NCBI GenBank assembly: GCA_027451745.1 | Contig: DAIDIP010000004.1 | Span: 22,932-86,931, forward strand | Reading direction: 5' to 3' | Source of the DNA: Candidatus Melainabacteria bacterium | GTDB lineage: Bacteria; Cyanobacteriota; Vampirovibrionia; Obscuribacterales; Obscuribacteraceae | Length of the DNA: 64,000 bases | Part shown: positions 34,386 to 44,932 of the stretch, one piece after another | How positions within the stretch are numbered: position 1 is the stretch's first letter | How the letters are laid out: every line of letters begins with the position of its first letter | Position numbers and translations under genes: made by a program | Notes under the pieces: model-generated | Told to the model about the DNA's origin: nothing | Databases searched by the model: none | Seen by the model: only the letters and a program-made list of their open reading frames with translations

Positions 34386-35255
34386 CTATTTATTCAAAAC
34401 ATGCCTTAAAGACGGCTCTAATTCTAAGTATTTGAATTTATAGTCTGAAGCATGCAACTTGGATGGAATAACTTTTTGTCCGGCAATTAACAATTCATCA
34501 GCCATTTTTCCAAACAATAATCTTAAAGCAAATGGAGGTATAGGGATAAGCGTAGGACGGTTAAGTACTCTTCCAAAAGCTTTCGTAAATTCGGCGTTTG
34601 TCACTGCCCGTGGTGCCACAATGTTTACCGGCCCTGATAGCGATTTATTTGTCATAATGTAATAAATTGCTCCGACCACGTCATCAATGTCTATCCAGCT
34701 CATGTATTGCTGTCCAGAGCCAATACTTCCACCAGCACCCATTTCAAAAGGAAGAAGCATTTTGGCTAAAGCCCCGCCCTCTTTGCTTAAAACTACACCA
34801 ATGCGTAGATTAACTACTCGGATACCTGCTTTGGCGGCTATTTGACTTGCTTCTTCCCATTCCTCACATACATCGGCTAAAAATCCTCTGCCTCTCTGGC
34901 TTTTTTCATCAATTAATTCATTACCACGATTGCCATAAAAGCCTATACCGGAAGCACAGATCAATACTTCCGGGCGACGATTAGTTTTGGACAAAGCGGT
35001 GCACAAAATGGTAGTGCCTTGAATACGGCTGTCTTTAATAGCTGCCATTTTTTCAGGAGTCCAGCGCTGAGCCACATTTTCGCCAGCCAAATGAACAACA
35101 GCATCAAATGCTTCATTGTTCAATAATGATAGTAATTCTTTATTGCGCTTTTCTCCACGCAAACTCAATGGAAACACAGTATGACCATTTGTACTTAAAA
35201 ATGATGATAAATGTGAACCGATAAGCCCGCTGGCACCTGTTATGAGTACTTTCAT
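34386..35255 (-). CDS. TIGR01777-family NAD(P)-dependent epimerase (YfcH-like)
   Basis: 289 aa. The N-terminal Rossmann motif is TGASGLIGSHL, and the family-specific segments HLAGENVAQRWTPEKMAAIKDSR (positions 60-82) and the C-terminal DUF1731-like RPTLIPIPPFALRLLFGKMADELL are both present. ASGIGFYG replaces the SDR strand before the active site. The function of this family is not established; cyanobacterial and plant relatives are linked to cell division. Confidence 0.9.
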   Translation of the reverse strand: MKVLITGASGLIGSHLSSFLSTNGHTVFPLSLRGEKRNKELLSLLNNEAFDAVVHLAGENVAQRWTPEKMAAIKDSRIQGTTILCTALSKTNRRPEVLICASGIGFYGNRGNELIDEKSQRGRGFLADVCEEWEEASQIAAKAGIRVVNLRIGVVLSKEGGALAKMLLPFEMGAGGSIGSGQQYMSWIDIDDVVGAIYYIMTNKSLSGPVNIVAPRAVTNAEFTKAFGRVLNRPTLIPIPPFALRLLFGKMADELLIAGQKVIPSKLHASDYKFKYLELEPSLRHVLNK

Positions 35256-35355
35256 TCTTCCCCCGTTTAATGCGAGTATCTAAAACTGTTGATAACTTGG
35301 CTACAAATTAAAGGCAGTATGCTAAGTTTACTGTAGGACAACCTAATAGAATGAC

Positions 35356-36900
35356 ATGAAAACCCATCTTGAATCAACTATAGAGCTTGCATTACAAACT
35401 CTACAAGAAAGAAATTATGACAAAGCTGAACCGCTTTTTCGCGAAGCTTTGCAAAATGCAAAGCAGTCGGCTAATGATATTTTTGCTGCCACATGCCTTG
35501 ATAGTTTAGGCGAGATCTCATTTCAGCAAGGGTGGTTTGAACAAGCCGAACCATATTATCAGCAGGCCCTTGAGATTAGGCGCAAACTATTGCCACCAGC
35601 CCATGAAGAGATAGTGTCTAGTTTGAATAATCTTTCTGCAGCTTATTTTTTTCAAGGTAAATATAGGCAGGCTAAACCTTTATGTGAACAATTATTGGCG
35701 ACTTATGAAGTGGTTTTAGGCAAAGACCATCCTGAAGTAGCAACTTGTTTAATTAATCTTGGCTTAATTGCTATGGCAGAAGGCAAAATAGGAAATGCTG
35801 AAAAACGTTTTGCCGAAGCACATGCCATTCGTAGCAATACATACGAGCCTATGGATGTTTTGGTTGGCAATAGCTTGGGGCATCTTGGCAATGCTTATTT
35901 TGAACAAGAGCGTTATGATTTGGCTGCTGAAAAACTGCATCAAGCATTGGCAATTTTAGAAAAACATCTCAGTCCAGATGATCCAGATCTTGAGCGCATT
36001 GTAAGTAAACTCATAATTGCCCTGGAAAGAATCGCTAGACATTCTGAATTGGAAGAGTTATATCCTCGTCTGGTTAATTTAACTGAGATAAAACTTGGAC
36101 CGGCTCATCCAGAAGTAGCTAAATATCTTGAGAAATTGGCTAATTTATATCTCAAACAAAAAAAATACGATGATGCTGCCCGAGTTTTTCAACGCGTTTT
36201 ATCTATGAAAAAACGGGCTTTAGGAGAAGTTCATCCAGAAGTGGCTCAACAGTTAACCAATTTAGCTTCTATCCGCGAGGCTTCCGGACATCCTGCTCAA
36301 GCAGAAACATTGCTAATGCAAGCACTAAGTATGTTTGAGACTTATAAACGCAAAGATCATACAGTGCAACAGCCAGTATTTGTTAAATACATAGAGGCTA
36401 TCAAAAACCTAGCTGCATTTTATGTTCGAGACAAACGTTATGCCAAAGCCGAAAGACAATGGCAATTAGTTATGCAATTTGTCGAGCCACAAGCTTCAGT
36501 CTATCCGCAATTATTGCTTGAAGCATATCAACAATTGTCCGAGTGTTTTTTGCAACAAAATAAATTAGACGAAGCCAAAGCATTATTAGAAAAAGCTCTT
36601 CGCCTTCTTGAAGACAGTGGCAAAAATAGTTTTGCCCAATTGATCGCCGCCGAATGTACGCTAATGCGGGCAACGACAGTAACCAAACTTGGCAATATTC
36701 TGAAAATTCAAGGTAAATATACTGAGGCAGAAATCCATTACAAAAATGCTCTGGACATACTTATGAAGGCTTTAGGAACCAATCATCCCGACTTGGCTCC
36801 TACACTTGAAGCTTATGCTGATCTTCTCACCAAAACTTATCGTGAAGCAGAAGCTGAACATATGCTTGCTTGTGCAAAAAACTTAACTAAGAAGACCTAA
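35356..36900 (+). CDS. Cytoplasmic TPR protein (kinesin-light-chain-like repeats)
   Basis: 514 aa and no signal peptide. About ten 42-residue repeats (NNLSAAYFFQGKYRQAKPLC, ATCLINLGLIAMAEGKIGNA, VAKYLEKLANLYLKQKKYDD, ...) resemble TPR_12/kinesin-light-chain repeats, with the LGxxHPEVA spacer appearing four times. It is a protein-binding scaffold. No catalytic domain and no operon partner. A weak TATAAT (36977-36982) after it lies toward the RND operon. Confidence 0.85.
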   Translation: MKTHLESTIELALQTLQERNYDKAEPLFREALQNAKQSANDIFAATCLDSLGEISFQQGWFEQAEPYYQQALEIRRKLLPPAHEEIVSSLNNLSAAYFFQGKYRQAKPLCEQLLATYEVVLGKDHPEVATCLINLGLIAMAEGKIGNAEKRFAEAHAIRSNTYEPMDVLVGNSLGHLGNAYFEQERYDLAAEKLHQALAILEKHLSPDDPDLERIVSKLIIALERIARHSELEELYPRLVNLTEIKLGPAHPEVAKYLEKLANLYLKQKKYDDAARVFQRVLSMKKRALGEVHPEVAQQLTNLASIREASGHPAQAETLLMQALSMFETYKRKDHTVQQPVFVKYIEAIKNLAAFYVRDKRYAKAERQWQLVMQFVEPQASVYPQLLLEAYQQLSECFLQQNKLDEAKALLEKALRLLEDSGKNSFAQLIAAECTLMRATTVTKLGNILKIQGKYTEAEIHYKNALDILMKALGTNHPDLAPTLEAYADLLTKTYREAEAEHMLACAKNLTKKT

Positions 36901-37094
36901 TGTTCTGCTGGCAATGAAACTTTTTGGCATACTGCGGTGCACTTAGCCCCTTGGCTTGAAAACATATATAGATTAGTATAATTCTTGAGAAGGATAAGGT
37001 TAATTTAGATACTAATTGGTTTGAATATTCACGAACAATACACGCAGCAGGCGTAAAATGGTGAAAGTATTGGTAAGTAAAAATAGCTCACAAC

Positions 37095-38471
37095 ATGCGT
37101 ATTGAGAAGAATTTGGACTTAGATAAAAATCTTTCATTAAGGAATCCTTCTAAACCAAGATATCTCCTTATCGGCAGCATCGCAGCTATTATTGCTCTGA
37201 TAATTTTTCTTTGTATCCAAGGCTATAACCAGATTAATAAAGCTGATCAAGAAAAAAAAGCCAAACAAGCAGGAGAGGCAGTACCAGTAACTGTAGCTAC
37301 AGCAAAAATTGCCACACTACCTCTTGAAATTCGCAATATTGGCAATGTTGAAGCATTTTCAGTTGTTAATGTGATTGCTCAAGTTGGCGGTCAATTGACA
37401 AACGTTTATTTTAAACAAGGTCAATATATAAAAAAGGGCGAATTATTATTTCAAATCGATCCAAGACCCTACGAAGCCCAATTAGCACAAGCAGAAGCCA
37501 ATGTAGCTCGAGACAAATCGCAAATTAATTCTGCTATTGCTAACTTAGACAAAGATATGGCTGCGGTGAGGCAAGCACAAGCCAATTTGCAAAAAGATTT
37601 AGCATCGCAGCAATATGCTGATATTGAGGTGCAACGTTATTTGAATTTGGTAAAAGAGGGCGCCGTTTCGCACGAACAATCTGATCAGATGAAAACAAAT
37701 GCCCAAACCGCTCAAGCTACAGTCAATTCTGACAAAGCAGCAGTTGAAAATGCTCAAGCCATAATTGATTCCGATAAAGCGGCGATATTGACTGCTAGAG
37801 CAAATCTTAAAGCAGATCAAGCTGCAGCTGATAATCTTCGTATTCAACTAGGTTTCACAAAGATCCATTCACCAGTTGACGGTGTTACCGGTGCTTTAAA
37901 CGTTTATCAAGGCAATGTTGTCCGTGCTAATGATATTACACCTCTTGTCACTATCAATCAGATTCAACCAATCTATTTGACCTTCTCAGTTCCTGAAATA
38001 TATTTGCCAGCGGTAAGGAATAGTATGAATGAAGGCACAATTATTGTAAGTGCCCGTGTTGACGGTGATAAAAAAGATGCTATTGCCGGCGGCACACTTA
38101 CTTTTATCGACAATGCAGTAGACAAAACTACCGGCACGATTAGATTACGTGCCACTTTCCCAAACGACAATAAATTACTCTGGCCTGGTGAGTTCACGGA
38201 TGTAGTTGTTACTTTGCCAGGCGCTAAGCCACAAATAGTTATTCCTACAGCAGCTATAGTGAACGATCAACAAGGACAATCAGTATTTGTCGTTCGTCCT
38301 GATAATACAGTTGACTTAGCTCCGGTAACAGTGGATCGCACACACGGCGACAATTCCATTATTAGTGAAGGACTTAAAGAAGGTGATGTGGTAGTCGTTG
38401 ATGGACAATTGAAACTACTAGCTGGGTCTTCTGTGAGCATTACTCAATCGCCAGTTGAAGTAAAAAATTGA
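37095..38471 (+). CDS. RND efflux periplasmic adaptor (MdtA/AcrA-like)
   Basis: 458 aa. A single N-terminal membrane anchor (about residues 28-47) is followed by the adaptor fold: GNVEAFSVVNVIAQVGGQLT lipoyl half, VDPRP-like FQIDPRPYEAQLAQAEA, coiled-coil hairpin with Ala/Gln/Asp repeats (to about 250), IHSPVDGVTGALNVYQGNVV, and a beta-barrel. First gene of a three-gene operon with two RND pumps; the next gene begins 4 bp later. Confidence 0.93.
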   Translation: MRIEKNLDLDKNLSLRNPSKPRYLLIGSIAAIIALIIFLCIQGYNQINKADQEKKAKQAGEAVPVTVATAKIATLPLEIRNIGNVEAFSVVNVIAQVGGQLTNVYFKQGQYIKKGELLFQIDPRPYEAQLAQAEANVARDKSQINSAIANLDKDMAAVRQAQANLQKDLASQQYADIEVQRYLNLVKEGAVSHEQSDQMKTNAQTAQATVNSDKAAVENAQAIIDSDKAAILTARANLKADQAAADNLRIQLGFTKIHSPVDGVTGALNVYQGNVVRANDITPLVTINQIQPIYLTFSVPEIYLPAVRNSMNEGTIIVSARVDGDKKDAIAGGTLTFIDNAVDKTTGTIRLRATFPNDNKLLWPGEFTDVVVTLPGAKPQIVIPTAAIVNDQQGQSVFVVRPDNTVDLAPVTVDRTHGDNSIISEGLKEGDVVVVDGQLKLLAGSSVSITQSPVEVKN

Positions 38472-38475
38472 CGCA

Positions 38476-41400
38476 ATGAACCTTGCATCTACTTTCATTT
38501 TGCGTCCTGTAATGACCACCCTTTTGATGGTGGCATTAATTATTTTTGGCGTAATTGGTTATCTTAATTTACCAGTAAATGATTTGCCTAGTGTCGACTT
38601 TCCTACCATTATGGTATCGGCGTCATTGCCAGGAGCAAACGCCGATACTATGTCTTCAGCGGTAGCAACCCCATTAGAAAAACAATTTTCTAACATAGCC
38701 GGTTTGGAATCCATGAATTCAACATCAGCTATGGGGAACACACAAGTAGTTTTGCAGTTTGATATTAATCGCAATATTGATGGTGCTGCTCTTGATGTGC
38801 AAACGGCCATTGCTGCTGCAAAGCCATTTTTGCCTGCTGATATGCCCAATCCGCCCACTATACGCAAAGCCAATCCTGCTGATGCACCCATTCTATACAT
38901 AGCATTAAGTTCACCCATTTTGCCTTTATATAAAGTAGACGAATATGCCGAAACTTTATTAGCACAGGGTATTTCAATGGTATCTGGCGTTGCTCAAGTG
39001 CAAGTTTTTGGTTCTCAAACTTATGCTGTTCATGTGCAAGTCAATCCGGATAAATTATCGGCGGCAGGCATTGGTATGGACGAAGTTGTTTCTGCTGTTC
39101 GTAGTGCCAATGTCAATTTACCTACCGGTTCTTTGTATGGGCCCGTAAAAAAATGGGATATAAAAGCCAACGGACAACTTTATGATGCTGATGCATATAA
39201 GCCAATAATTGTCACGTATCGCAATGGTGCTCCGGTACGACTAAGTGATCTTGGACAAGTTATAGACAGTGTACAAAATGACAAAGTAGCTACTTGGTTT
39301 ACTAAAACCAGAGCCATTATTCTTGCTGTACAAAGACAGCCCAATACAAATACTATTGCCATTGTGGACAGTATTCGTCAGTTACTGCCGCAATATAAAG
39401 CCGTGATACCACCAACCGTAAAACTGGACGTAATGTACGATCGCTCTGAGTCCATTCGCTCTTCTGTGAATGATGTGCAGGTTACTTTCCTTATCACTTT
39501 TGTTCTAGTCATCTTAGTCATTTTCTTATTCCTAGGAGACATCCCCGCTACAATTATTGCTACTTTAGCTCTGCCAGTTTCTTTGCTTGGCACTTTGGCT
39601 GTTATTCGGCTTCTAAATTTTAGTCTCAATAATTTGACTCTAATGGCCCTCACTTTAGCCGTTGGTTTCGTGGTTGATGATGCCATCGTTATGCTTGAGA
39701 ACATTGTTCGTCATAGAGAAAAAGGTGAGAAACCTCTTGAAGCAGCACTTAAAGGTGCTAGCGAAATTGGTTTCACCATTGTTTCAATGACAGTTTCTTT
39801 GGTAGCTGTGTTTATTCCCATTTTGTTTTTGCCCGGAATTATTGGGCGTTTATTTAACGAATTTGCTGTCACTATAAGCACTGCCATTTTACTGTCTGGC
39901 GTGGTCTCGCTAACCCTCACCCCTATGTTATGTAGCCGATTTTTGAAACATGTTCCTGGCGAAGTAGACGAGACAGAGTATCAAAACAAACAAAATTCTA
40001 TTCAGCAAAAATCACTGACACAGATAGTCCATGATCGTGCAGAGTTAATCTTTAAAAAAGGTTTGCAATTTTATACCTGGTCATTACGTATTGCTTTGCA
40101 GAACAAACCATTGGTAATGTTAGGTTTTGTGTTGATGGTGGCTGCCACTGTTTTGGTCGCCATCATCATTCCAAAAGGATTTTTACCCAGTGAAGATACC
40201 GGACAAATATTCGGCATGACTGAAGCAGCTCAAGGAATTTCTTTCGATAATATGGTTGCTCATCAAAAAGCATTGGCCGACATAGTATATAACGATCCTA
40301 ATGTTGTTTGTTTCAATTCAAGTATTGGAGCTGGCGGTCCTAATGTGGCTGCTAATACCGGACGTATGTTTATTGTTTTGAAACCTAAAAAAGAAAGAAA
40401 GCTAAAAGTAGACGAAATTATTCAAGAATTGCGTAAGAAGACCATGCATGTGCCAGGCATCAAACTTTACATGCAAAATCTTGCCTCCATTCGTATTGGG
40501 GGACAATTAACTAAATCCATGTATCAATTCTCGCTATCTGGACCGAACATTGAATCCTTATATGCTGCCGCCAATATGCTCGAGCAAAAATTGAAAAAAA
40601 TCCCTGATTTGCAAGATATAAACTCAGATCTGCAAGTAAAAAATCTGCAAGTGAACGTTCATGTGGACAGAGAAAAATGTTCTCAATTAGGCGTTACTAT
40701 GTCACAAGTGGAAGATGCGCTTAATAGCGCTTATTCGGCCCGACAAGTATCCACTATTTATGCTCCCGACAATCAATATTGGGTAATAGTGGAAGTTGAG
40801 CCACGTTTTTATCGATCACCCTCCCTGCTAAATAGATTATATTTACGCACTGGCAGTGGTACTCTTGTTCCTTTATCTACTTTTGCTCATATAGAAAATG
40901 GTGTAGGACCGCTTTTAGTAAATCACTTAGGCCAATTCCCTTCTGTTACTCTGTCTTTTAATTTAAAACCGGGTGTAGCACTTAATCAAGCGGTTGATCA
41001 AGTGAAACAAGTGGTTGCTAAAGCGGGTTTGCCAGAAGATGTTACTCCTAGCTTCCAAGGAAATGCCCAAATCTTTCAAAGCTCGCAAAACGCCTTTGGC
41101 TTGCTATTTTTTATTGCTATTGTGGTTATTTATATAGTACTTGGTATTTTATACGAGAGTTACATTCATCCAATTACCATACTTTCCGGCATACCTTCAG
41201 CTGGATTAGGAGCCTTACTAACTCTTTGGATTTTCCATGTGGAACTAACTATTTATGGTTATCTAGGATTGATATTGCTCATAGGCATAATCAAGAAAAA
41301 TGCCATTATGATTATTGACTTTGCTCTTGAAGCTGAACGTACAAAAAATAAAACGCCAGAAGAAGCAATTTATATTGCTTGTTTGACTCGCTTTAGACCA

Positions 41401-41646
41401 ATCATGATGACTACACTTGCAGCAATGATGGGCAGCATACCTATTGCTGTAGGAGTAGGCTCAGGCTCTGAAGCCAGGCAACCTTTGGGACTTACTGTTA
41501 CTGGCGGACTTCTTGTTTCTCAAATAGTAACTTTGTACATTACTCCGGTTTTTTATATTTATCTTGATCGAATACAAAAATTTGCCATAAAGTTATGGCA
41601 TAAGCTTTTTCCTACTACCCATATTGACGGACATCCAATAATATGA
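38476..41646 (+). CDS. RND multidrug efflux permease (MdtB-like)
   Basis: 1056 aa, the full length of AcrB/MdtB-type pumps. Near the N-terminus is FILRPVMTTLLMVALIIFG. The proton-relay helix has LAVGFVVDDAIVMLENI (Asp-Asp), and the second half the conserved GLILLIGIIKKNAIMIIDFA. Large periplasmic domains lie between TM1-TM2 and TM7-TM8. It overlaps the next RND gene by 4 bp (ATGA). The ordered adaptor plus two permeases matches the MdtABC arrangement, in which two copies of one permease pair with one of the other. Confidence 0.95.
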   Translation: MNLASTFILRPVMTTLLMVALIIFGVIGYLNLPVNDLPSVDFPTIMVSASLPGANADTMSSAVATPLEKQFSNIAGLESMNSTSAMGNTQVVLQFDINRNIDGAALDVQTAIAAAKPFLPADMPNPPTIRKANPADAPILYIALSSPILPLYKVDEYAETLLAQGISMVSGVAQVQVFGSQTYAVHVQVNPDKLSAAGIGMDEVVSAVRSANVNLPTGSLYGPVKKWDIKANGQLYDADAYKPIIVTYRNGAPVRLSDLGQVIDSVQNDKVATWFTKTRAIILAVQRQPNTNTIAIVDSIRQLLPQYKAVIPPTVKLDVMYDRSESIRSSVNDVQVTFLITFVLVILVIFLFLGDIPATIIATLALPVSLLGTLAVIRLLNFSLNNLTLMALTLAVGFVVDDAIVMLENIVRHREKGEKPLEAALKGASEIGFTIVSMTVSLVAVFIPILFLPGIIGRLFNEFAVTISTAILLSGVVSLTLTPMLCSRFLKHVPGEVDETEYQNKQNSIQQKSLTQIVHDRAELIFKKGLQFYTWSLRIALQNKPLVMLGFVLMVAATVLVAIIIPKGFLPSEDTGQIFGMTEAAQGISFDNMVAHQKALADIVYNDPNVVCFNSSIGAGGPNVAANTGRMFIVLKPKKERKLKVDEIIQELRKKTMHVPGIKLYMQNLASIRIGGQLTKSMYQFSLSGPNIESLYAAANMLEQKLKKIPDLQDINSDLQVKNLQVNVHVDREKCSQLGVTMSQVEDALNSAYSARQVSTIYAPDNQYWVIVEVEPRFYRSPSLLNRLYLRTGSGTLVPLSTFAHIENGVGPLLVNHLGQFPSVTLSFNLKPGVALNQAVDQVKQVVAKAGLPEDVTPSFQGNAQIFQSSQNAFGLLFFIAIVVIYIVLGILYESYIHPITILSGIPSAGLGALLTLWIFHVELTIYGYLGLILLIGIIKKNAIMIIDFALEAERTKNKTPEEAIYIACLTRFRPIMMTTLAAMMGSIPIAVGVGSGSEARQPLGLTVTGGLLVSQIVTLYITPVFYIYLDRIQKFAIKLWHKLFPTTHIDGHPII

Positions 41647-44600
41647 ATCTCTCGCGCATATTTATCGTTCGACCGATTATGACTTCTTTAGTCATGGCGG
41701 CCTTTGTTATTTTTGGTTGGATTGCTTATAAAACTCTGCCAATAAACGATTTGCCAAATGTAGACTTCCCCACACTTTTGGTAACTGCTAATTTGCCCGG
41801 TGCTAATCCAGATACCATGGCCTCTGCTGTAGCTACGCCATTAGAAAAACAATTTGCTACTATCGCAGGACTCAATTCAATGTCTTCGCAAAGTGCTATG
41901 GGCTTGACCCAAATTACTTTGCAATTTGATTTGAATCGCAATATAGATGGCGCTGCTTTGGATGTGCAAGCTGCAATTACTGCTGCCTCAAAACAATTAC
42001 CGCCACAAATGATTACGCCTCCAACTTTTAGCAAAGTCAACCCTGCTAATCAGCCAGTACTATATTTGGCCCTTAGCTCGCCAACCATGCCCTTATATCA
42101 AGTAGATGACTATGCCGAAACTCTTATAGCACAAAGAATTTCGCGTGTGTCAGGCGTAGCTCAGGTACAAGTAAACGGCTCACAAGTTTTTGCTGTACGA
42201 GTGCAAAATGACCCGGAAAAACTGGCATCTTACAATTTAGGCATTGATGATGTTTCTAATGCTATTGTCGCTAATAATGTTAATATGCCCACCGGCACTT
42301 TATACGGGCGCTTTCAGGCATTTACTGTTCAAGCTAACGGACAATTATTTCATGCTGACAATTACAAACCAATTATTATTACTTACCGAAATGGTTCGCC
42401 TGTACGTATAAAAGACGTAGCTAATGTAATTGATAGTGTACAAAACGATAAAACTCTAGGTTGGTACAATGGCACACCAGGCATTATTTTGGCTGTAATG
42501 CGTCAGCCAGGCACAAATACAATTCAAGTTGTAGATAGAGTTATTAAGCTTCTGCCTGAATTTAAAAACATAATGCCGCCCAATGTGCATTTGGATATTC
42601 TCTATGATCATTCGCAATCAATTCGCGATTCTGTCAATGATGTTCAATTCACTCTTATACTCACAGTCATATTAGTAGTGGCTGTAATTTATTTATTCCT
42701 AGGCAATATTTCAGCCACTATTATTCCAAGCGTTGCTTTGCCAATTTCTATTATTGGTACTTTTGGCATCATGCATTTGCTTGATTTCAGCCTCAACAAT
42801 CTAACCCTCATGGCTCTTACCCTGTCAGTTGGTTTTGTTGTCGATGACGCTATTGTGGTGTTGGAAAATATTGTTCGCCATATGGAAATGGGCACCAATC
42901 CATTTGAAGCCTCACTGATTGGTTCAAAAGAAATTGGTTTTACTGTTTTATCAATGACTTTATCTCTTGTTGCTGTTTTTATTCCTGTTTTACTCATGCC
43001 AGGAATTGTAGGACGCTTATTTTATGAATTTGCAGTCACTATAAGTGTGGCTATTTTAATTTCTGGCTTTATATCTTTGAGCCTTACACCCATGTTGTGC
43101 AGCAAATGGCTAAGGCAACAAGGCCAAGAACAAATGAGTACGTCGGCGAAATGGACTAAAGATGCATTTGATAAAGTTTTAAATGGCTATGAAAAATTAT
43201 TGGCATTAGCTATGTGTCATCGTATTTGGGTAGTCTGGGGATTTGTCATAATGCTTGTTCTCAATGCTTTGATCTTTGTTTTCATGCCAAAAGGTTTTAT
43301 GCCTAGTGAAGATACTGGCCAAATCATTGGTATTACTCAAGCACCGGAAGGTATTTCTTTTAGCGATATGGTACGCCATCACGAAATGCTTTCTAAGGTA
43401 ATTGCTGCCGATCCACATGTTCAATCTTATATGTCTAGCATTGGCACAGGCAATGGTGTAAATAGTCCAAACCTTACCCTTAATTCTGGCCGGTTTCTCA
43501 TTGTTTTAAAATCACGCCATGAAAGGCATCTTTCTGCTGATGAAGTCATAGAAGAATTGCGTCCCAAGCTCGATAATGTTCCGGGCATAAAAATCTATTT
43601 GCAAAATCCACCTACTATAAGCATTGGCGGACAAGTAACTAAAGCTGTGTACCAATTTACTTTAGCTAGTCCAAGTACAAAAGATTTGGTTACCAGCGCT
43701 CAGGGCATGGAAAAAGAACTAGAACAAATGCCTGAATTGCAAGACGTTAATTCAGATTTGCAGCTGAATAATTTGCAAGTCAACATAAAAGTAGACAGAG
43801 ATAAATGCTCGCAATTGGGTGTGAGCATGGCCCAAGTTGAAGACGCCCTTGATAGCGCTTATTCGGCCCGCCAAATATCTACTATTTATGCGCCGACTAA
43901 TGAGTTCTGGGTGATTATAGAAGTGTTACCGCGCTTTTATCGTAATCCACATGTGCTCAATCGCCTATATATTCGCTCTAGCAGTGGACAATTGATTCCT
44001 TTATCTACTATTGCCGAAATAACTGAAGGCGTAGGTCCGTTACTTATTAATCACTTGGGACAATTCCAGTCTGCCACCCTATCTTTCAACTTAAAGCCAG
44101 ATGCATCTTTAAGCCACGCAGTAGAACGTATAAAAAAGGCAGCCGCTCGTATAGATTTGCCATCTGTAAGCATGACTTTCCAAGGCATTGCTGCTGAATA
44201 TCAAAATTCATTGCAAGGACTTTGGGCATTATTGGCTGTGGCAATATTTGTTATTTATATTGTCCTTGGTATTTTATACGAAAGCTTTATTCACCCGATC
44301 ACAATATTGTCTGGACTACCATCAGCCGGATTAGGTGCTCTTATCATTTTGCTATTATTCGGCAAAGACTTAAATATTTATGGCTATCTAGGGCTAATAA
44401 TGCTTATAGGCATAGTTAAAAAGAATGCCATTATGATGATTGACTTTGCTTTAGATGCACAACGCGAGCAAGGGCTCAACGCTGAACAAGCAATAACAAA
44501 AGCAGCCCTTACTCGTTTTAGACCAATTATGATGACTACTATGGCTGCCCTTATGGGCGGGTTACCTATTGCTATGGGCTTAGGCGCCGGAGCGGAATCC

Positions 44601-44726
44601 AGACAACCTCTAGGTTTAACTGTAGTAGGCGGTTTACTTTTATCGCAAACGGTCACTCTGTTTATTACTCCAGTTTTTTACACTTATCTTGATGCCTTTC
44701 AAAATAAGTTTTTGAAACGACGCTAG
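41643..44726 (+). CDS. RND multidrug efflux permease (MdtC-like)
   Basis: 1027 aa, paralogous to the gene before it along its whole length (for example LSVGFVVDDAIVVLENIVRH against LAVGFVVDDAIVMLENIVRH). Second-half signature GLIMLIGIVKKNAIMMIDFA. It is translationally coupled through ATGA. No outer-membrane channel is in the operon; the TolC-like protein at 23553 or another would be shared. The mature stop is at 44726, after which a structured leader region begins. Confidence 0.95.
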   Translation: MNLSRIFIVRPIMTSLVMAAFVIFGWIAYKTLPINDLPNVDFPTLLVTANLPGANPDTMASAVATPLEKQFATIAGLNSMSSQSAMGLTQITLQFDLNRNIDGAALDVQAAITAASKQLPPQMITPPTFSKVNPANQPVLYLALSSPTMPLYQVDDYAETLIAQRISRVSGVAQVQVNGSQVFAVRVQNDPEKLASYNLGIDDVSNAIVANNVNMPTGTLYGRFQAFTVQANGQLFHADNYKPIIITYRNGSPVRIKDVANVIDSVQNDKTLGWYNGTPGIILAVMRQPGTNTIQVVDRVIKLLPEFKNIMPPNVHLDILYDHSQSIRDSVNDVQFTLILTVILVVAVIYLFLGNISATIIPSVALPISIIGTFGIMHLLDFSLNNLTLMALTLSVGFVVDDAIVVLENIVRHMEMGTNPFEASLIGSKEIGFTVLSMTLSLVAVFIPVLLMPGIVGRLFYEFAVTISVAILISGFISLSLTPMLCSKWLRQQGQEQMSTSAKWTKDAFDKVLNGYEKLLALAMCHRIWVVWGFVIMLVLNALIFVFMPKGFMPSEDTGQIIGITQAPEGISFSDMVRHHEMLSKVIAADPHVQSYMSSIGTGNGVNSPNLTLNSGRFLIVLKSRHERHLSADEVIEELRPKLDNVPGIKIYLQNPPTISIGGQVTKAVYQFTLASPSTKDLVTSAQGMEKELEQMPELQDVNSDLQLNNLQVNIKVDRDKCSQLGVSMAQVEDALDSAYSARQISTIYAPTNEFWVIIEVLPRFYRNPHVLNRLYIRSSSGQLIPLSTIAEITEGVGPLLINHLGQFQSATLSFNLKPDASLSHAVERIKKAAARIDLPSVSMTFQGIAAEYQNSLQGLWALLAVAIFVIYIVLGILYESFIHPITILSGLPSAGLGALIILLLFGKDLNIYGYLGLIMLIGIVKKNAIMMIDFALDAQREQGLNAEQAITKAALTRFRPIMMTTMAALMGGLPIAMGLGAGAESRQPLGLTVVGGLLLSQTVTLFITPVFYTYLDAFQNKFLKRR

Positions 44727-44779
44727 CGTTAGCTCAGCTATTGTGCGCAGGATTTTTTAATGGACTAAGGAATGAGACA

Positions 44780-44932
44780 ATGATCATTCGCCATCAAGCA
44801 GTGGTGGCTAATGGCAGGCGGGGAAAAGAGAATATTGTGCAAAAAACAAGGATTGGTGTCGTCATCCTTGACCGAAGGATAAACTGCGTGCGCTTGAGAA
44901 CCGCCAGAAGCTATTACAGGTTATTGCAATAG
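44780..44932 (+). CDS. Possible 50-aa basic leader peptide
   Basis: ATG 44780 has AAGGA at 8 nt (44767-44771) and the frame runs 50 codons, ending at TAG inside the right arm of the terminator. The peptide starts MIIRHQAVVANGRRGKENIV and is rich in Arg/Lys. A stop inside a terminator stem is seen in leader-peptide attenuation. It may equally be chance, as the region is better explained as structured RNA. Confidence 0.3.
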   Translation: MIIRHQAVVANGRRGKENIVQKTRIGVVILDRRINCVRLRTARSYYRLLQ